From NCBI GenBank assembly GCA_963681505.1, contig OY811978.1, positions 910,971-974,970 on the forward strand: 64,000 nucleotides of DNA. Reading direction: 5' to 3'. This DNA is from Eunapius fragilis. Its lineage: Eukaryota > Porifera > Demospongiae > Spongillida > Spongillidae. Under the pieces are notes generated by a model that saw only the letters and a program-made list of their open reading frames with translations, did no database searches and was not told the origin of the DNA. Shown piece by piece: positions 1-9,891 of this stretch. Every line of letters begins with the position of its first letter. Within the stretch, counting starts at the first letter, position 1. A program made the position numbers and the translations under genes.

Positions 1-251
1 AGTTTCTTCCACTGTCCAATATGAAATAATTAATTTAGTACCTCGTTTTAAACTGTTCTTTACAGACTACACTTTTCCACTAAATTTTTTGTTCATTCCA
101 GGTGATGTGTTCCACTTCTGTTCTATGAATTTACCTAACAACTATGAAGGATTTTTGTACATTCGCCTTCCCATCAATGAAACCTATATTAGCATTAGGT
201 GCATGCTGAACATGGTAATCAACAAGACCAAGGGTCTGTTCAGATAGCATG

Positions 252-554
252 TTATGCAATGGAGCTGCTTGACTTCTTACTATCTTTTGATGGGTTATTG
301 AGAGAACCATGCAAGTATGGCTCAGGCTGATGCTCAAGAACTTCAAGAGTGCTTCTTACAGCCAAGCTCATAACTTTGAATTCATGAAATTGGGATTCCT
401 CATCACTTGATAATTGTGCTTGCAAACATACTAGAGTCTCATCCACTTTACTTAGCTTCTCTCCACAGACATTTGATGTTGCAGTTAGAAAGAAAGTTGG
501 TTTCTGTATCAGGTCCTTCAATGTTATTGTGCACATCTTAATCATGGGAACCAT
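252..554 (-). CDS. possible exon, unknown protein
   Basis: The minus strand is open for about 100 codons, with a mixed, soluble-protein composition and a Lys/Ser-rich end before the stop. I do not recognise the protein. The frame can be read from a possible acceptor near 545 (ending AAG before ATG TGC ACA), and a second overlapping minus-strand frame runs on to 131, so the true exon end is unclear. There is no supporting neighbour. It could be a terminal exon of a gene lying to the right, or a chance open frame in moderately GC-rich DNA. Confidence 0.2.
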   Translation of the reverse strand: MVPMIKMCTITLKDLIQKPTFFLTATSNVCGEKLSKVDETLVCLQAQLSSDEESQFHEFKVMSLAVRSTLEVLEHQPEPYLHGSLNNPSKDSKKSSSSIA

Positions 555-559
555 TTCAA

Positions 560-2061
560 GGTTACCCTTACATCAGGTTCACTATTACTATAAAAGATCT
601 TCATCCAAGGCCTAGTGATGAATTTTCCAATCAATCCTAGTACTCTTAGCTGAAGTATATTATCGATTTATTCTGTTAATCATTAATTAAGATATTATCT
701 CTGATTAAAAGCTAGACTTCTAACTGTTTTAAATTTGCAGTAACACATATTTTGCAGATAATACAATAATCTCTCTTTGATCATAAAAAAACTTCCAGCC
801 AAATAAATAAAACATTGGATTGATTTCCTACATATCGAATATCAGTCCTGGCTTAATATTTTCACAACGCAAAATTAAAGTGCTAAAGCCACTTTTGTCT
901 CCTGTGCCCTGTTTAAATCGCATCTTGGTTAGCCCATGTATAACATTTGCCACTACACAATCACTGCCAAATGGGCAACTTTGTATCCCATTGTCATTGT
1001 CATATACAATAAATGCACATTTGATATACCATATGCATCCAATGGATGCACATTTATACTTTAACTCTAAAAGTGACTTCTTCGAGTTTTAACCATACAC
1101 AGTGATTGACACTAGCCCTATCACTCATAGTACATCTGAAAAGAGATATGGCATGCCATTGAATCATATTAAGCATTCACACTTCAGGCTGATAAAACGG
1201 TCTTTGCATGATGGTTAACGCATCTCCCGCAATCCTTTGACTTGGTCTGTGGCGAAAATAAATTATTGCGCACAGTCCAAAAATTCTGAAAGTTGCATAT
1301 AATAGCGCTCATAGATCAATACGATGCAATGTGTTAATACATAGGACCCGAGTATATACCCTCAAAAAAGGGCACATTTATGTGACTCGAAGGTTGATTG
1401 GATTACACAATTCTACAAAATGTATTATAAGTCCAATTACTATATCTCCTAACAGATTATTGATTTCTTTCTATGAAAACCAGATTCGATAAGCAATGAC
1501 GTAGCTGTGACACATTCATCGGCGAGCTGAAATGAGCAATTGCGCATAGCCAGATCGTCCTAAAAGTTTCATGATAGATAGAAATTGCTTGCCTGCAACT
1601 TTTTTTGACGTTTTTGAGGAGGACCCGTCATTGGAAGAGTACAATAATCAATGTTGGCTTTTTACTCTAATTAGAAAGCAGTACATCCTTAATTTAGATA
1701 TTGCGTATGATGTTACATACAATACTGCGTGAAAGAGCGCTCAAAGCTTTATGATCCCGGCAAATTTGAAGTTTTATCGTCTTTAAACTATTGAGAACTA
1801 GATTTTCAAAAATACCTACCTCTCTTAACCTTCATAAAAACCAGTCACAATTTTTACTGCAGATATTTGGATATGCAGAAGTACGTTACGTGAAATGATT
1901 TGAAAGTACCTAGTTTAACCTCCTTTACCTTTCCCAACTGTTCACAATTTGCTAGATCAAACGAGACTAGAAAGGTAAGCATTGCCAATTTCGTTTTCAT
2001 TTCAATATCAACACGACAGTTCGCGAGGATACATATGCAATGAGTTAAATAATTATGTCGA
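560..2061. other. gene-free, no recognised feature
   Basis: AT-rich sequence with only short random open frames. I see no splice-bounded coding segment, tandem repeat or long palindrome. The short string ATTATCTCTG at about 690-700 resembles the tip of the TIR family found at 2284 and 3959, flanked by ATTAA-like sequence on both sides, but it is too short to call. Confidence 0.5.
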
Positions 2062-2283
2062 TGTGAGGGTCTGGGTACCCGTTTTTGTCCATACTGGCTC
2101 TATTGTGGACTATTGGCGGGAGCCAGGGCCGCGCCACATTGCCGGGGCCGCTGTCCTGACTATTGTAGTGTGTATTGTTGCTTTGTGTTCTTTGTTCATT
2201 CTCTTGAGTCAGTATATAATACGGGTACATTTGCAAATTGAGATTCTTTTGGCGTGGGAGAATTGCTGATCGTTGCTCTGCAG

Positions 2284-3959
2284 CAGAGATCATATATAGA
2301 GGAATTGGAAATGAATCACGTGCGTCATAGGCTCCTGTACTTGCGTGCGCGGGCAATGCTCAATAGTGCGATTTGCACCTCTACATGTGTTGGAAGGGGT
2401 GGATTCTGGAAGCAACGATAGAAAATCAGCTTGTGTGCATCAGCCTCGGTGAGTTTGCTGTGTTTCGGTATCAGCTAATGCGCAAAAATCCTTTTATTAA
2501 GTAAAGACAGTTATTTATTTAAGAAAAAGTCCTCGTAAGGTACTTTTCTTGCGCGTGTACATACTTGTGGGACTGCTGTTCATAAACAAAGAGGGTATTA
2601 TGCTCAAACTTAGTAAATTGTGATTGTATATGTACATAGTCTGTCATCGAGCACTGGGGAGTTTTTATTAAGCTATCATGGCTTTTGCGTCTGCTATATC
2701 GATTCTTGACTGCCCGAATCGTCTTAAAAGCGTAACTTTGTGGGTTTAATCGAAAAAATTCTCTTACAAATGAGTTTGTCTAGTGATGCTCACGTGACAA
2801 GCAACTTGCAAAATGTCAGGTCCACCTCCGGATGGCCTGGGCTATCGATTCGAGAGAGAGTGGGGCACTTGATGGGCAGTGTCTCGTAGTCACGGGGTTA
2901 AAATAGCAATGACGGCACAATGGCGGAGCAATCGGAAGACAAATAAACGACAACTTTCAAACGTTGCGGTTTTGTAACCGCTCATCACATCTCAAACAAA
3001 AAGGCGGAAAAAATAGCGGGTGCAGTGTTGTAAATGTGCTGCAAATTTGAACGCGAAAAGGCATTCTTTCATCGAGATCCATTGAAATCTAACTGTTCTG
3101 GTTGTTTAATCATGAGGACCCCCCAGGGAGTAAATAAAAAACATTCGACAACAAAATGCAGTAGTAAAATGGTCCAGTAATATATGTAGTAAGTTTGAAG
3201 GACAGAGCTTTAAAGGTCGCAACGATACTGCAAAATGAATTGAAGAAATGTTAAAAATCACATAAGCCCAGATTTCTCTTGCACTGCCCCATATAAAAAC
3301 AAAATTCTTGAGTATCACCCTGCAAGTGACCTAAATATTGAAAACCGTGCTGAATAAACATTTATTCTTTAACCCTTTCGCCTCTCCCACAGAAACATAT
3401 TATAGTCAGATTGTACACTTAGAGAGCTTCAATTTGATGCCAACAATAGCCATACACGTTCTGTGAGTAGGGAGTTATGAGTCTTCAAAGTGGAAAACAA
3501 TTAATTATTCATGATGGTGTTAATTCGTAAACCACTCGTGAGATTTTAAAAATTAATGCGTTAAAGTGACATTCATATTAGGTCAAGCAAATATGATAAA
3601 TTGCACACAAATCTGAGGGGTGCTGTCCAATTACTTCCTGACAGCCCATGGAATGACCCTATTTTTATATGATTTCTTTTCAAAGGTATGTGTAAAAGGC
3701 GATTCCGGTTATGGCCAGTAAAGAACCAGGAATGAAGGAAGAGGAGGCACCTCTCATTGTCTTCATTCCTCGGAATCATATACTTGTGCTTGAAATGGAT
3801 GTGACCATTGTCAATTGTGCTGGCACTTTCAAGCATAATGGTATGCATGTAGCCAGAGATTAGAGTAGCTGCCCCCGAAGCCTTACAAATCATTGGTAGC
3901 CTTGTCCGTGTTAATTGATGTTGATTGGCTTAGTTTCCAATCCCTCTATATGATCTCTG
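2284..3959. mobile_element. TIR DNA transposon with 7-bp TSD, non-autonomous
   Basis: The termini are inverted: the left end reads CAGAGATCATATATAGAGG and the complement of the right end CAGAGATCATATAGAGGG. The match runs through ATTGGAAA, about 27 bp. The element interrupts a known LTR, so the target is readable: TCTGCAG on the left and TCTGCGG on the right, a 7-bp duplication with one mismatch. A CAGAG start fits hAT-type ends, but 7 bp would also suit P-type elements, so the superfamily is open. No transposase is recognisable. One minus-strand frame (3573-3893, 106 codons) is unassigned. Related ends occur near 21095 and 52722, and a minimal copy at 19766. Confidence 0.8.
3573..3893 (-). 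CDS. unassigned frame inside the TIR element
   Basis: An open frame of 106 codons lies on the minus strand within the TIR transposon at 2284-3959. It has His, Asn and Ile rich stretches and no motif I can name. The rest of the element has no comparable frame, so this is either an eroded fragment of a transposase or captured host sequence. I see no splice sites that would extend it confidently. Confidence 0.2.
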   Translation of the reverse strand: MICKASGAATLISGYMHTIMLESASTIDNGHIHFKHKYMIPRNEDNERCLLFLHSWFFTGHNRNRLLHIPLKRNHIKIGSFHGLSGSNWTAPLRFVCNLSYLLDLI

Positions 3960-4029
3960 TCTGCGGCGCAGTACTTACGCGTTCTACGTATAGGCTGTAT
4001 AGACAGGATAGGATAGTATCCGTCACATT

Positions 4030-4049
4030 TGGTGGCAGCGTTGGGATTG
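4030..4049 (+). promoter_or_regulatory. primer-binding site, tRNA-Leu type
   Basis: Two bases after the LTR end the sequence TGGTGGCAGCGTTGGGAT begins. Its complement has the form of a tRNA 3' end: CCA, discriminator A, acceptor strand CGCTGCC, then the T-stem. Animal tRNA-Leu(AAG/TAG) ends in this way with one base difference, so reverse transcription is probably primed by tRNA-Leu. Confidence 0.75.
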
Positions 4050-4096
4050 TCGTTGACGAAGTACAATGAGACCCTGTTGATGTCAACTCGATCTGG

Positions 4097-5215
4097 TTGC
4101 AAGTACCAGAAATCGCAAATAGCAAACATCGCGGAGCAGAATCAGGCTATCGGAGCAACACCGTCGAGCAGAACCAGGCAGTTGGGGCAGTTGCAGAATT
4201 GCTGAGGCTGCTGGTGCAAAGGAAAGAGCAGGCTGAGGAGAGACGCCAACAAGACGAGGAACGCCGCTGCGAAGAAGAGGACGAACGCCGTCGAGCGGAG
4301 GATGATAGACGTCAGCGCGAGGAGGAACGTCGCCGTGCCGAGGAGCAGGAGAGACGTCAGCGTGAGGAAGAACGTCGCCGGATCGAAGTAGCAGAGAGGG
4401 AGCGTATGGAAGCGGTATTTGCAGAAGAAAGAAGGGAGCAAAGGCGCATATTGGAAAACCTATGGAGGCTCAAGCACCCAGTCAGCAACGAAAGGAGACC
4501 GCGAAGTTCACCAAGCTTACGGAGAGCAAAGATATAGAGGCTTACCTGACCACCTTCGAAAGGATGATGGCGACCCACGAAGTGGATAAGGATAAATGGG
4601 CATTTAAGTTGGCTCCCAACCTTTCGTGCTAGGCTCAACTGGCGTACGCCGCAATGAACAGCGATGATGCAAGGGACTACGAGCAAGTCAAGGAGACGAT
4701 TTTGCTACCCTACAACATCAATACGGAGACGTATCGACAACGCTTTCGGACCACCAGAAAGCAGGAGGTTTGGTCATACAGGGACCTAATTGTGAGACTG
4801 CAGGATCTTTCGCGGAAATGGACTAAAGATAAAACAAGTGCAGAGGAGATTGTGGATTTGATCGTAACAGAGCAGTTTCTAACTACCCTTCCTCAGGAAC
4901 TGCGGGTCTGGGTTACTGACAGGAAACCCAAGACTAGTACTGAAGCGGGGCAGATGGCAGATGAATATGTGCAGGCTAGGAAGTCTACACAGGAAAGCAA
5001 GCAGGTCTTAGCTGTAGGTGAAAGGAATAGCAAGGATCCACTTCCGTGTCACCTTGTGGGAAGGCTGGACATACTGCTCGAGATTGCAGAATGAAGTCAT
5101 TGGAGGGCAGAAAAAGAGTGAAAAGGAGGATAAGGAGAAGAATGGAAGGTCAGAGCTGCGGTGTTTCAACTGTGGTGGAAGAGGACACATGTCAATGTGA
5201 AGTGTCCAAGTAAGG
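4097..5215 (+). pseudogene. Gag: coiled coil, SCAN-like capsid, zinc knuckle
   Basis: The first 146 codons (to 4537) hold a strongly charged Glu/Arg-rich coiled coil of repeated EERR-type blocks. A second segment (about 4520-5094) reads as a helical capsid domain with the Leu/Trp pattern of gypsy Gag and SCAN domains, including EAYLTTFERMM and EQFLTTLP. It is broken by a TAG at 4630. A CCHC zinc knuckle follows at about 5159-5200: CFNC, GGRGH, then Cys after a one-base frame change. Gag would package the element RNA into virus-like particles. The SCAN-like capsid fits the published origin of SCAN from Gmr1-like Gag. At least two lesions make the copy non-functional. Confidence 0.8.
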
Positions 5216-5288
5216 AATTGACCTGTCTGGAAATCTCTGCATATCAGTCTGGCACAGGAGTAAGGATGGTCCAACCTGCTCAGGAACA

Positions 5289-5828
5289 GTGGAGGGGCAG
5301 GCAACTAATGACATTCTCCTAGATACAGGATGCTCCAGAACGATGGTGCGTACAGACTTGGTGTTACCCAGTTCAGTATCCAGCGCACAGGTGTTGATTC
5401 GGTGTGCTCATGGTGAAGCTGTCAGCTATCCAACCGCATTGGTCAACATGGAAATTGACGGTCTACAAGTTTGCGTGGAGGCTGCTGTGTGCAAATCATT
5501 ACCAGTTTCGGTACTTCTGGGTACAGACGTTCCAGAACTATTTACCGTTTTGTCAAGGGTGAGATCTCGAGAAGATTCAGGTATGGCGGTGGTCACACGC
5601 TCCAAGTTTAAGCAGCATCAAGTGGAAGCTAGAGAAGAACAAGTCAGAGACCTACAGTCTGGAGCTAGGCCAACCCCAGTGGAGGAACCTACAGCTAAAG
5701 AGGAGCCAGATCCCAGCAGTGCTCCAGAAGCCCAGAGTTACGACGGCAACTTGCCAGGGGCAGCATTCCACCAGGATTTATTTACAGGTGGAAGGCCTCG
5801 TAAGGTTCTGACAAGGAGTCAGAAGTGA
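5289..5828 (+). CDS. retropepsin-like protease region of pol
   Basis: The frame begins after the zinc knuckle and carries the active-site motif LLDTGCS near its start, followed about 75 residues later by VSVLLGTDV, the usual hydrophobic-Gly-Asp flap and dimer strand of retropepsins. The enzyme would cleave the Gag-Pol precursor. The C-terminal half is Glu/Pro/Ser rich and probably a linker to the integrase. This 180-codon segment is one of the few without an internal stop. It lies directly upstream of integrase rather than RT. Confidence 0.85.
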   Translation: MEGQATNDILLDTGCSRTMVRTDLVLPSSVSSAQVLIRCAHGEAVSYPTALVNMEIDGLQVCVEAAVCKSLPVSVLLGTDVPELFTVLSRVRSREDSGMAVVTRSKFKQHQVEAREEQVRDLQSGARPTPVEEPTAKEEPDPSSAPEAQSYDGNLPGAAFHQDLFTGGRPRKVLTRSQK

Positions 5829-5867
5829 GAGAGGAAGAAGGAATACTCTGAGCATGGACCTAGTAGG

Positions 5868-7066
5868 ATGCAAGAGTATCAAAAATGGGAGTTCCATCTG
5901 GAGGAAATACAAAGACTGCAGAGAGAGGACGAGACCCTGAAAGATATCCGGGATGTGGCAGCAGACTCAGCCTTGGAGAAGGGAGCAGAGTTTTTCCATC
6001 AAGATGGTACCTATTATCGGAACCGAAAGCTGAGGGGTGAAATAGTGGAGCAGCTGATATTACCGGAAGCATGTAGGGACCCAGTGTTGCAGATGGCAAT
6101 GCAATTCCAATGGCAGGACACTTGGGCAGAAAGAAAACCACTGAGCGCATTCTACAGAGGTTCTTCTGGCCTGGTGTAAGCAAGGATGTCGCTGAATATT
6201 GTAGGAACGGCCTGGGGCCTCTTCCAAACGAGTGGCCCCAGCACCACTGATATCTCTACCTGTAATCGCGGAACCGTTCTCCAGAATTGCTCTTGATATT
6301 GTGGATCCTCTTCCAAGGAGCAGGTCTGGGAATCGCTTTGTACTCTTATTTGCGATTATGCTACCTGGTACCCACAGGCCATTTCCTTTCGCTCTGTTGA
6401 TGCGGAACATGTAGCAGAACAGTTGGTCCAAGTCTTCTCCAGGGTAGGGATCCCTTAGGAGATAATGTCTGACCAAGGAACCAACTTTATGTCAACTCTC
6501 CTTGCAGAAATGTATAGACTACTCAATATTCAACGCTTACGAACCACACCCTACCATCCTCAGTGCAACGGTTTGGTTGTGAGGATTAATCAAACTTTGA
6601 AGGCTATGCTAAGGAAGTCGGCAACCAAGGATGGAAAGGACTGGGACAAGCTTCTACCCTACCTCCTCTTTGCATATAGAGAAGCCCCTCCTGGATCGGA
6701 GCGTCCGAGGCCCACTTGATGTGCTGAAGGAATCATGGGAAGCAAAGGAGAAAAACTGACGAGAGCATTGTGTCCTATCTGATGCTGATGAAAAGACTAG
6801 ATAAGATGGAGATGGCTCAACTGGCCCAAGCCAACACAAGTCAAGTGCAACAGGGACAGAAGACGTACGACAAGCATGCCAGACTCAGGAGTTTTGAAAC
6901 TGGAGATAAAGTACTGGTGCTGCTACCTACAGATACCAGCAAGTTTCTAGCCCAGTGGAAGGGTCCTTATCCCGTGGTCAAACGAATCAGTGATGTCTTG
7001 TATGAAGTAGACATGATCGGAACCCGAAAAAGACACTGAGTATTCCACATTAACATGCTGAAAAAG
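5868..7066 (+). pseudogene. Integrase, placed upstream of RT
   Basis: Four frames in series cover an integrase. An HHCC-type N-terminal region is at 5868-6220 with a frameshift near 6090. The catalytic core follows: first Asp in ALDIVDPLP at about 6290, second Asp in MSDQGTNF at 6465. The expected catalytic Glu after CNGLV (about 6570) reads Val, so it is lost. The C-terminal module at 6850-7035 shows the GPY/F-type motif WKGPYPVVKR, which is diagnostic for gypsy-lineage integrases. Integrase would insert the cDNA copy. Its position before RT is the striking point. Frameshifts near 6090, 6345 and 6720 make it dead. Confidence 0.88.
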
Positions 7067-7155
7067 TGGAATGAAGCAAAGTCACTGCTATGTCTTGAGG
7101 AGGGTGACGCCGAAGAGGAGAGCACAGAAAGTGGACCAGCACAGGAGGGAAACTG

Positions 7156-8032
7156 GTGGTAAATGAAGACCTCAATGAGAACCAGTATCAGGAGTTACAG
7201 TCACTGTGCTCCGACTTCCAAGACGTGCTTCAGGGTAAACCACGATGCCCAATGTTAACAGAGCATAGCATTCCTACCGGATCCTCACTGCCTGTACGAC
7301 AAGCTCCATACAGACTTCCATATGCCCATAGGAAATGGGTGAGGAAGGTTATAGAGGCCATGCTGGTGGATGGAGTGATCGAACCATCAATGAGTGACTG
7401 GGCCTCACCCATCGTTCTGATTGAGAAAAATGATGGAGGCATAAGGTTGTGCGTGGACTACAGCAAGCTGAATGTGGTGACTCAAGGAGATGCCTACCCT
7501 ATGCCCGGAGTTGATGAACTACTGGACCAACTGGGTAATAGCCAGTACATGACTACCCTGGATCTTGCCAGAGGCTACTGGCAGGTACCAGTCAAGCAGG
7601 GGGACCAGCATAAGACTGCCTTTACCACGCCTTACGGGTTGTACCACTTTCTTTAAAATTCATGCCTTTTGGCTTATGTGGGGCACCTGCCACCTTCTCA
7701 GAGGGGCTGAAGAGCAACGCAGCAGCATATATAGATGACTTAGTCATCTACAGCCAAACGTGGGAGGAACACATCTGTCATCTCAGGGCTATCCTTACTC
7801 GGCTAAGAGCTGCAAAATTAATGGCAAGACCTGAAAAATGCCAACTGGGGATGAGGCACTGTACTTACCTAGGTCATGTAGTTGGTTGTGTACTAGTAAG
7901 GCCAGAGCAGAGCAAGATTGAAGCTGTAAAGAGCTTTCCAGTCCCACTCACTAAGAAGGATGTGTGCTCATTTTAAGGACTTACAGGGTACTACCAGAAG
8001 TTTATTGCTAACTATGCTAGCTTAGTTGACCC
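7156..8032 (+). pseudogene. Reverse transcriptase
   Basis: The RT fingers and palm are well preserved. Visible are VIEPSMSDWASPIVLIEKND, then CVDYSKLN, then TLDLARGYWQVPV (first catalytic Asp in TLDLA) and MPFGLCGAPATF. The catalytic YIDD box is at about 7725-7740. The thumb follows to GYYQKFIANYA at 7985. A frame change occurs at 7655. About 12-15 residues normally found between APATF and the YIDD box are missing, and a TAA stops the frame at 7974. The enzyme copies element RNA to DNA. Sequence style is clearly gypsy, not copia, despite the gene order. Confidence 0.9.
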
Positions 8033-8069
8033 TCTGACTGATCTTACGTGGAATGCAGCCCCATCACTT

Positions 8070-8585
8070 GTGAAATGGGATTCAGACTGCGAGAAAGTTT
8101 TCAAGGAGTTGAAAACACAGTTGTGTAGTGCCCCTATCCTTCAAACTCCCGACTTTGGGGCCCCCTTCATCCTGCAGACTGACACCTCTGACTGTGGAAT
8201 AGGAGGTGTGCTAAGCCAGATAAGTGCATCTGAAGAAGAACACCCTGTGGCCTATTACGGCCGGAAACTGACACCAAGGGAGAAAAACTATGCCACCATA
8301 GAAAAGGAGTGCTTGTCAATCAAGGCTGCAATTCAGAACTTTAGGGTTTACCTTGTGGGAGCCAAATTCACTGTGGTGACAAATCATAAGGCACTCAAAT
8401 GGCTAAACACCATGAAGGATAACAACCCACGGCTGACCCATTGGTACCTTTTCCTCCAACCCTACCAGTTCGAGGTGGAACACCGGCCAGGAAAATTAAA
8501 TGGAAATGCAGATGCCCTCTCCCGAGGTTCCCTACCAATGCGGTCATCTAAGGGTCAGCCTTCAGATAAGGTGGAGGGAGTGTGA
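8070..8585 (+). CDS. RNase H domain of pol, element 3' end
   Basis: This open frame of 171 codons starts at the RT-RNase H tether (FKELKTQLCSAPIL) and contains the RNase H core: LQTDTSDCGIGGVLSQ with the first acidic residue, TIEKECLSI with the Glu, VTNHKALKWL with the next Asp (here Asn), and NADALSR with the last Asp. The THRN-type position reads TNHK instead of TDHK, so one catalytic Asp is replaced. The frame ends exactly at the 3' LTR, so no integrase, chromodomain or envelope lies downstream of it, confirming the gene order. Confidence 0.88.
   Translation: MKWDSDCEKVFKELKTQLCSAPILQTPDFGAPFILQTDTSDCGIGGVLSQISASEEEHPVAYYGRKLTPREKNYATIEKECLSIKAAIQNFRVYLVGAKFTVVTNHKALKWLNTMKDNNPRLTHWYLFLQPYQFEVEHRPGKLNGNADALSRGSLPMRSSKGQPSDKVEGV
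8570..8580 (+). promoter_or_regulatory. polypurine tract
   Basis: The purine run GGTGGAGGGAG lies immediately before the 3' LTR start TGTGAGGG, the expected place for the plus-strand primer. Confidence 0.75.
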
Positions 8586-8844
8586 GGGTCTGGGTACCCG
8601 TTTTTGTCCGTACTGGCTCTATTGTGGACTATTAGCAGGAGCCGGGGCCGCTGTCCTGACTTTTGTAGTGTGTATTGTTGCTTTGTGTTCTTTGTTCATT
8701 CTCTTGAGTCAGTATATAATGTGGGTACATTTTGCAAATTGAGATTCTTTCGGTGTAGGAGAATTGCTGATCGTTGCACTGCAGCACAGTACTACGCGTT
8801 TGACGTATAGGCTGTATAGACAGGATAGGATAGCATCCGTCACA
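8581..8844 (+). repeat. 3' LTR, uninterrupted, 264 bp
   Basis: It starts TGTGAGGGTCTGG and ends ATCCGTCACA and matches the two halves of the 5' LTR with scattered substitutions. A TATATAA-like box lies near 8713, a plausible core promoter for the element. It serves as the reference that reveals the target duplication of the transposon in the 5' LTR. Confidence 0.9.
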
Positions 8845-9033
8845 GACGATAAGAATTCACAGTTGTTCTGTACAGGCGACTTGGAACAAAGTTATGCTGA
8901 ATGCCACCTCGGACTGTTAGTTTGTTGTTCTGTTGTACTTGTGCAAATTTCAATTGGAGTCTAAATCGGATCGAGAACGAGGGGTGAGAGTCTTGCTAAG
9001 CGACCATGAATGTCACGTGATCGGTTATATTTC

Positions 9034-9079
9034 AATATACGCACCTGTGTATATGGTTCTATACGCAGGTGCGTATATT
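9034..9079. repeat. short perfect hairpin
   Basis: AATATACGCACCTG is followed 18 bases later by its complement CAGGTGCGTATATT. The next bases (ATATTCAAATATACGC) repeat part of an arm again. The surrounding 8845-9430 is AT-rich, contains no gene, and is probably old element debris. Confidence 0.6.
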
Positions 9080-9435
9080 TAAGGGGTATATTCAAATATA
9101 CGCTATAGAATACACTATCGTATAACAAATTATTTGCACAGTGCAAGTTGCTAAACATGTAAGTAAGTACATGTAAAGTAAATATGGGCATGCATACATA
9201 CTTTTGCATATCCAGAAATTAAACGGCCCATACTTACGCAGACATCTTGCTTTTTTTTTTCAAATGGAATTTTAAATGTGTTTACTATTTACAAAAAATT
9301 GGCATGTTTATAATATATATTTTTCATGAAGCTAACATTACATTGTAAAACTAAAATCAAGACAAAAATTTATTTTTACCACGCATAATTAATTCACGAA
9401 TCTGTCATTGAGTTATTATGCAATCCTAGAATTAT

Positions 9436-9530
9436 TGTTAGGTGCAATTTGTGAATTTGTGCACTTTATAGCGCAATTTATAAATTGCGCTGCACAATTT
9501 GTGAATTCCAATTTGCGCAACAATTTATAA
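9436..9530 (+). repeat. left TIR of the Ginger-like element
   Basis: It begins TGTTAGGTGCAATTTGTG and contains the palindrome GCGCAATTTATAAATTGCGC. Degenerate copies of the GCGCAATTTRTRAATT motif continue to about 9612, giving a cluster of nested dyads. It is matched in inverse orientation by 18660-18753. Confidence 0.75.
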
Positions 9531-9718
9531 ACTGTTGCGCAAACTGTGAATCGTACTATGCACAGTTCGTTTATAAATTGCGCAACAAAAGTTAAGTTGC
9601 GCAATTTGTGAACTGCAAATAAATCCTATTCTTGATAAATGGCATGAAGTTTATAGTAAACACATGCAACACACCAATCCATGAATTGTACATGTATGTA
9701 TATCCCTGGAGATTCAGT

Positions 9719-9871
9719 TCATCCTTTGACACACATAGTGCATTTCCAGTCACAATTTGGATCTCTAAATACTGCATCAGGAATATGTTCACAGGACTTG
9801 TGATACCACTCCTTGCATATGGTACACTGTGCCATGTGTCTATCCGCTTCAGCTGGCATATGACATGTGCA
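9719..9871 (-). pseudogene. PHD finger, C-terminal exon of the Ginger-like gene
   Basis: Reading the minus strand from 9871 to the stop at 9719 gives Cys-x-Cys, then about 11 residues, Cys-x2-Cys (CTIC), Trp-Tyr-His-x2-Cys (WYHKSC), and finally Trp-x-Cys-x2-Cys (WKCTMC). This is a complete C4HC3 PHD finger with its conserved Trp. PHD fingers bind histone H3 tails, so in a transposon it may steer integration or chromatin contact. The frame is cut off from its Ulp1 partner by the foldback element that begins at 9892. It was missed as a long frame because it is only about 50 codons. Confidence 0.85.
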
Positions 9872-9891
9872 GAATATATATATATATATAT

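Larger units (their letters stand above)
2062..4027 (+). repeat. 5' LTR, split by a DNA transposon
   Basis: The left part (2062-2283) and right part (3960-4027) together align to the 3' LTR at 8581-8844. Between them lies a 1676-bp insertion. The LTR starts TGTGAGGGTCTGG and ends ATCCGTCACA. A short GCGCCACATTGCCGG segment near 2131 is absent from the 3' LTR, a small indel between the two LTRs. Confidence 0.9.
2062..8844 (+). mobile_element. Gmr1-like Ty3/gypsy LTR retrotransposon, decayed
   Basis: Two matching LTRs (2062-4027, interrupted, and 8581-8844) begin TGTGAGGG and end CCGTCACA. They bound a primer-binding site, a Gag region, protease, integrase, reverse transcriptase and RNase H, all on the plus strand. 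The pol order is unusual for gypsy elements: integrase lies between protease and RT, as in copia and in the Gmr1 lineage. Flanking five bases are GTCGA on the left and GACGA on the right, a target duplication with one mismatch. Several frameshifts, an in-frame stop in Gag and a lost integrase Glu show that this copy cannot be autonomous. No envelope gene or chromodomain is seen. Confidence 0.9.

Noticed and set aside
4142-4686. Minus-strand frames opposite Gag
   Set aside because: Shadows of the plus-strand coiled coil (Leu/Ser-rich complement of Glu/Arg codons).
2062-8844. Classification as a copia element because of gene order
   Set aside because: RT motifs, retropepsin context and the GPY/F integrase end are gypsy type; Gmr1-like is the better fit.
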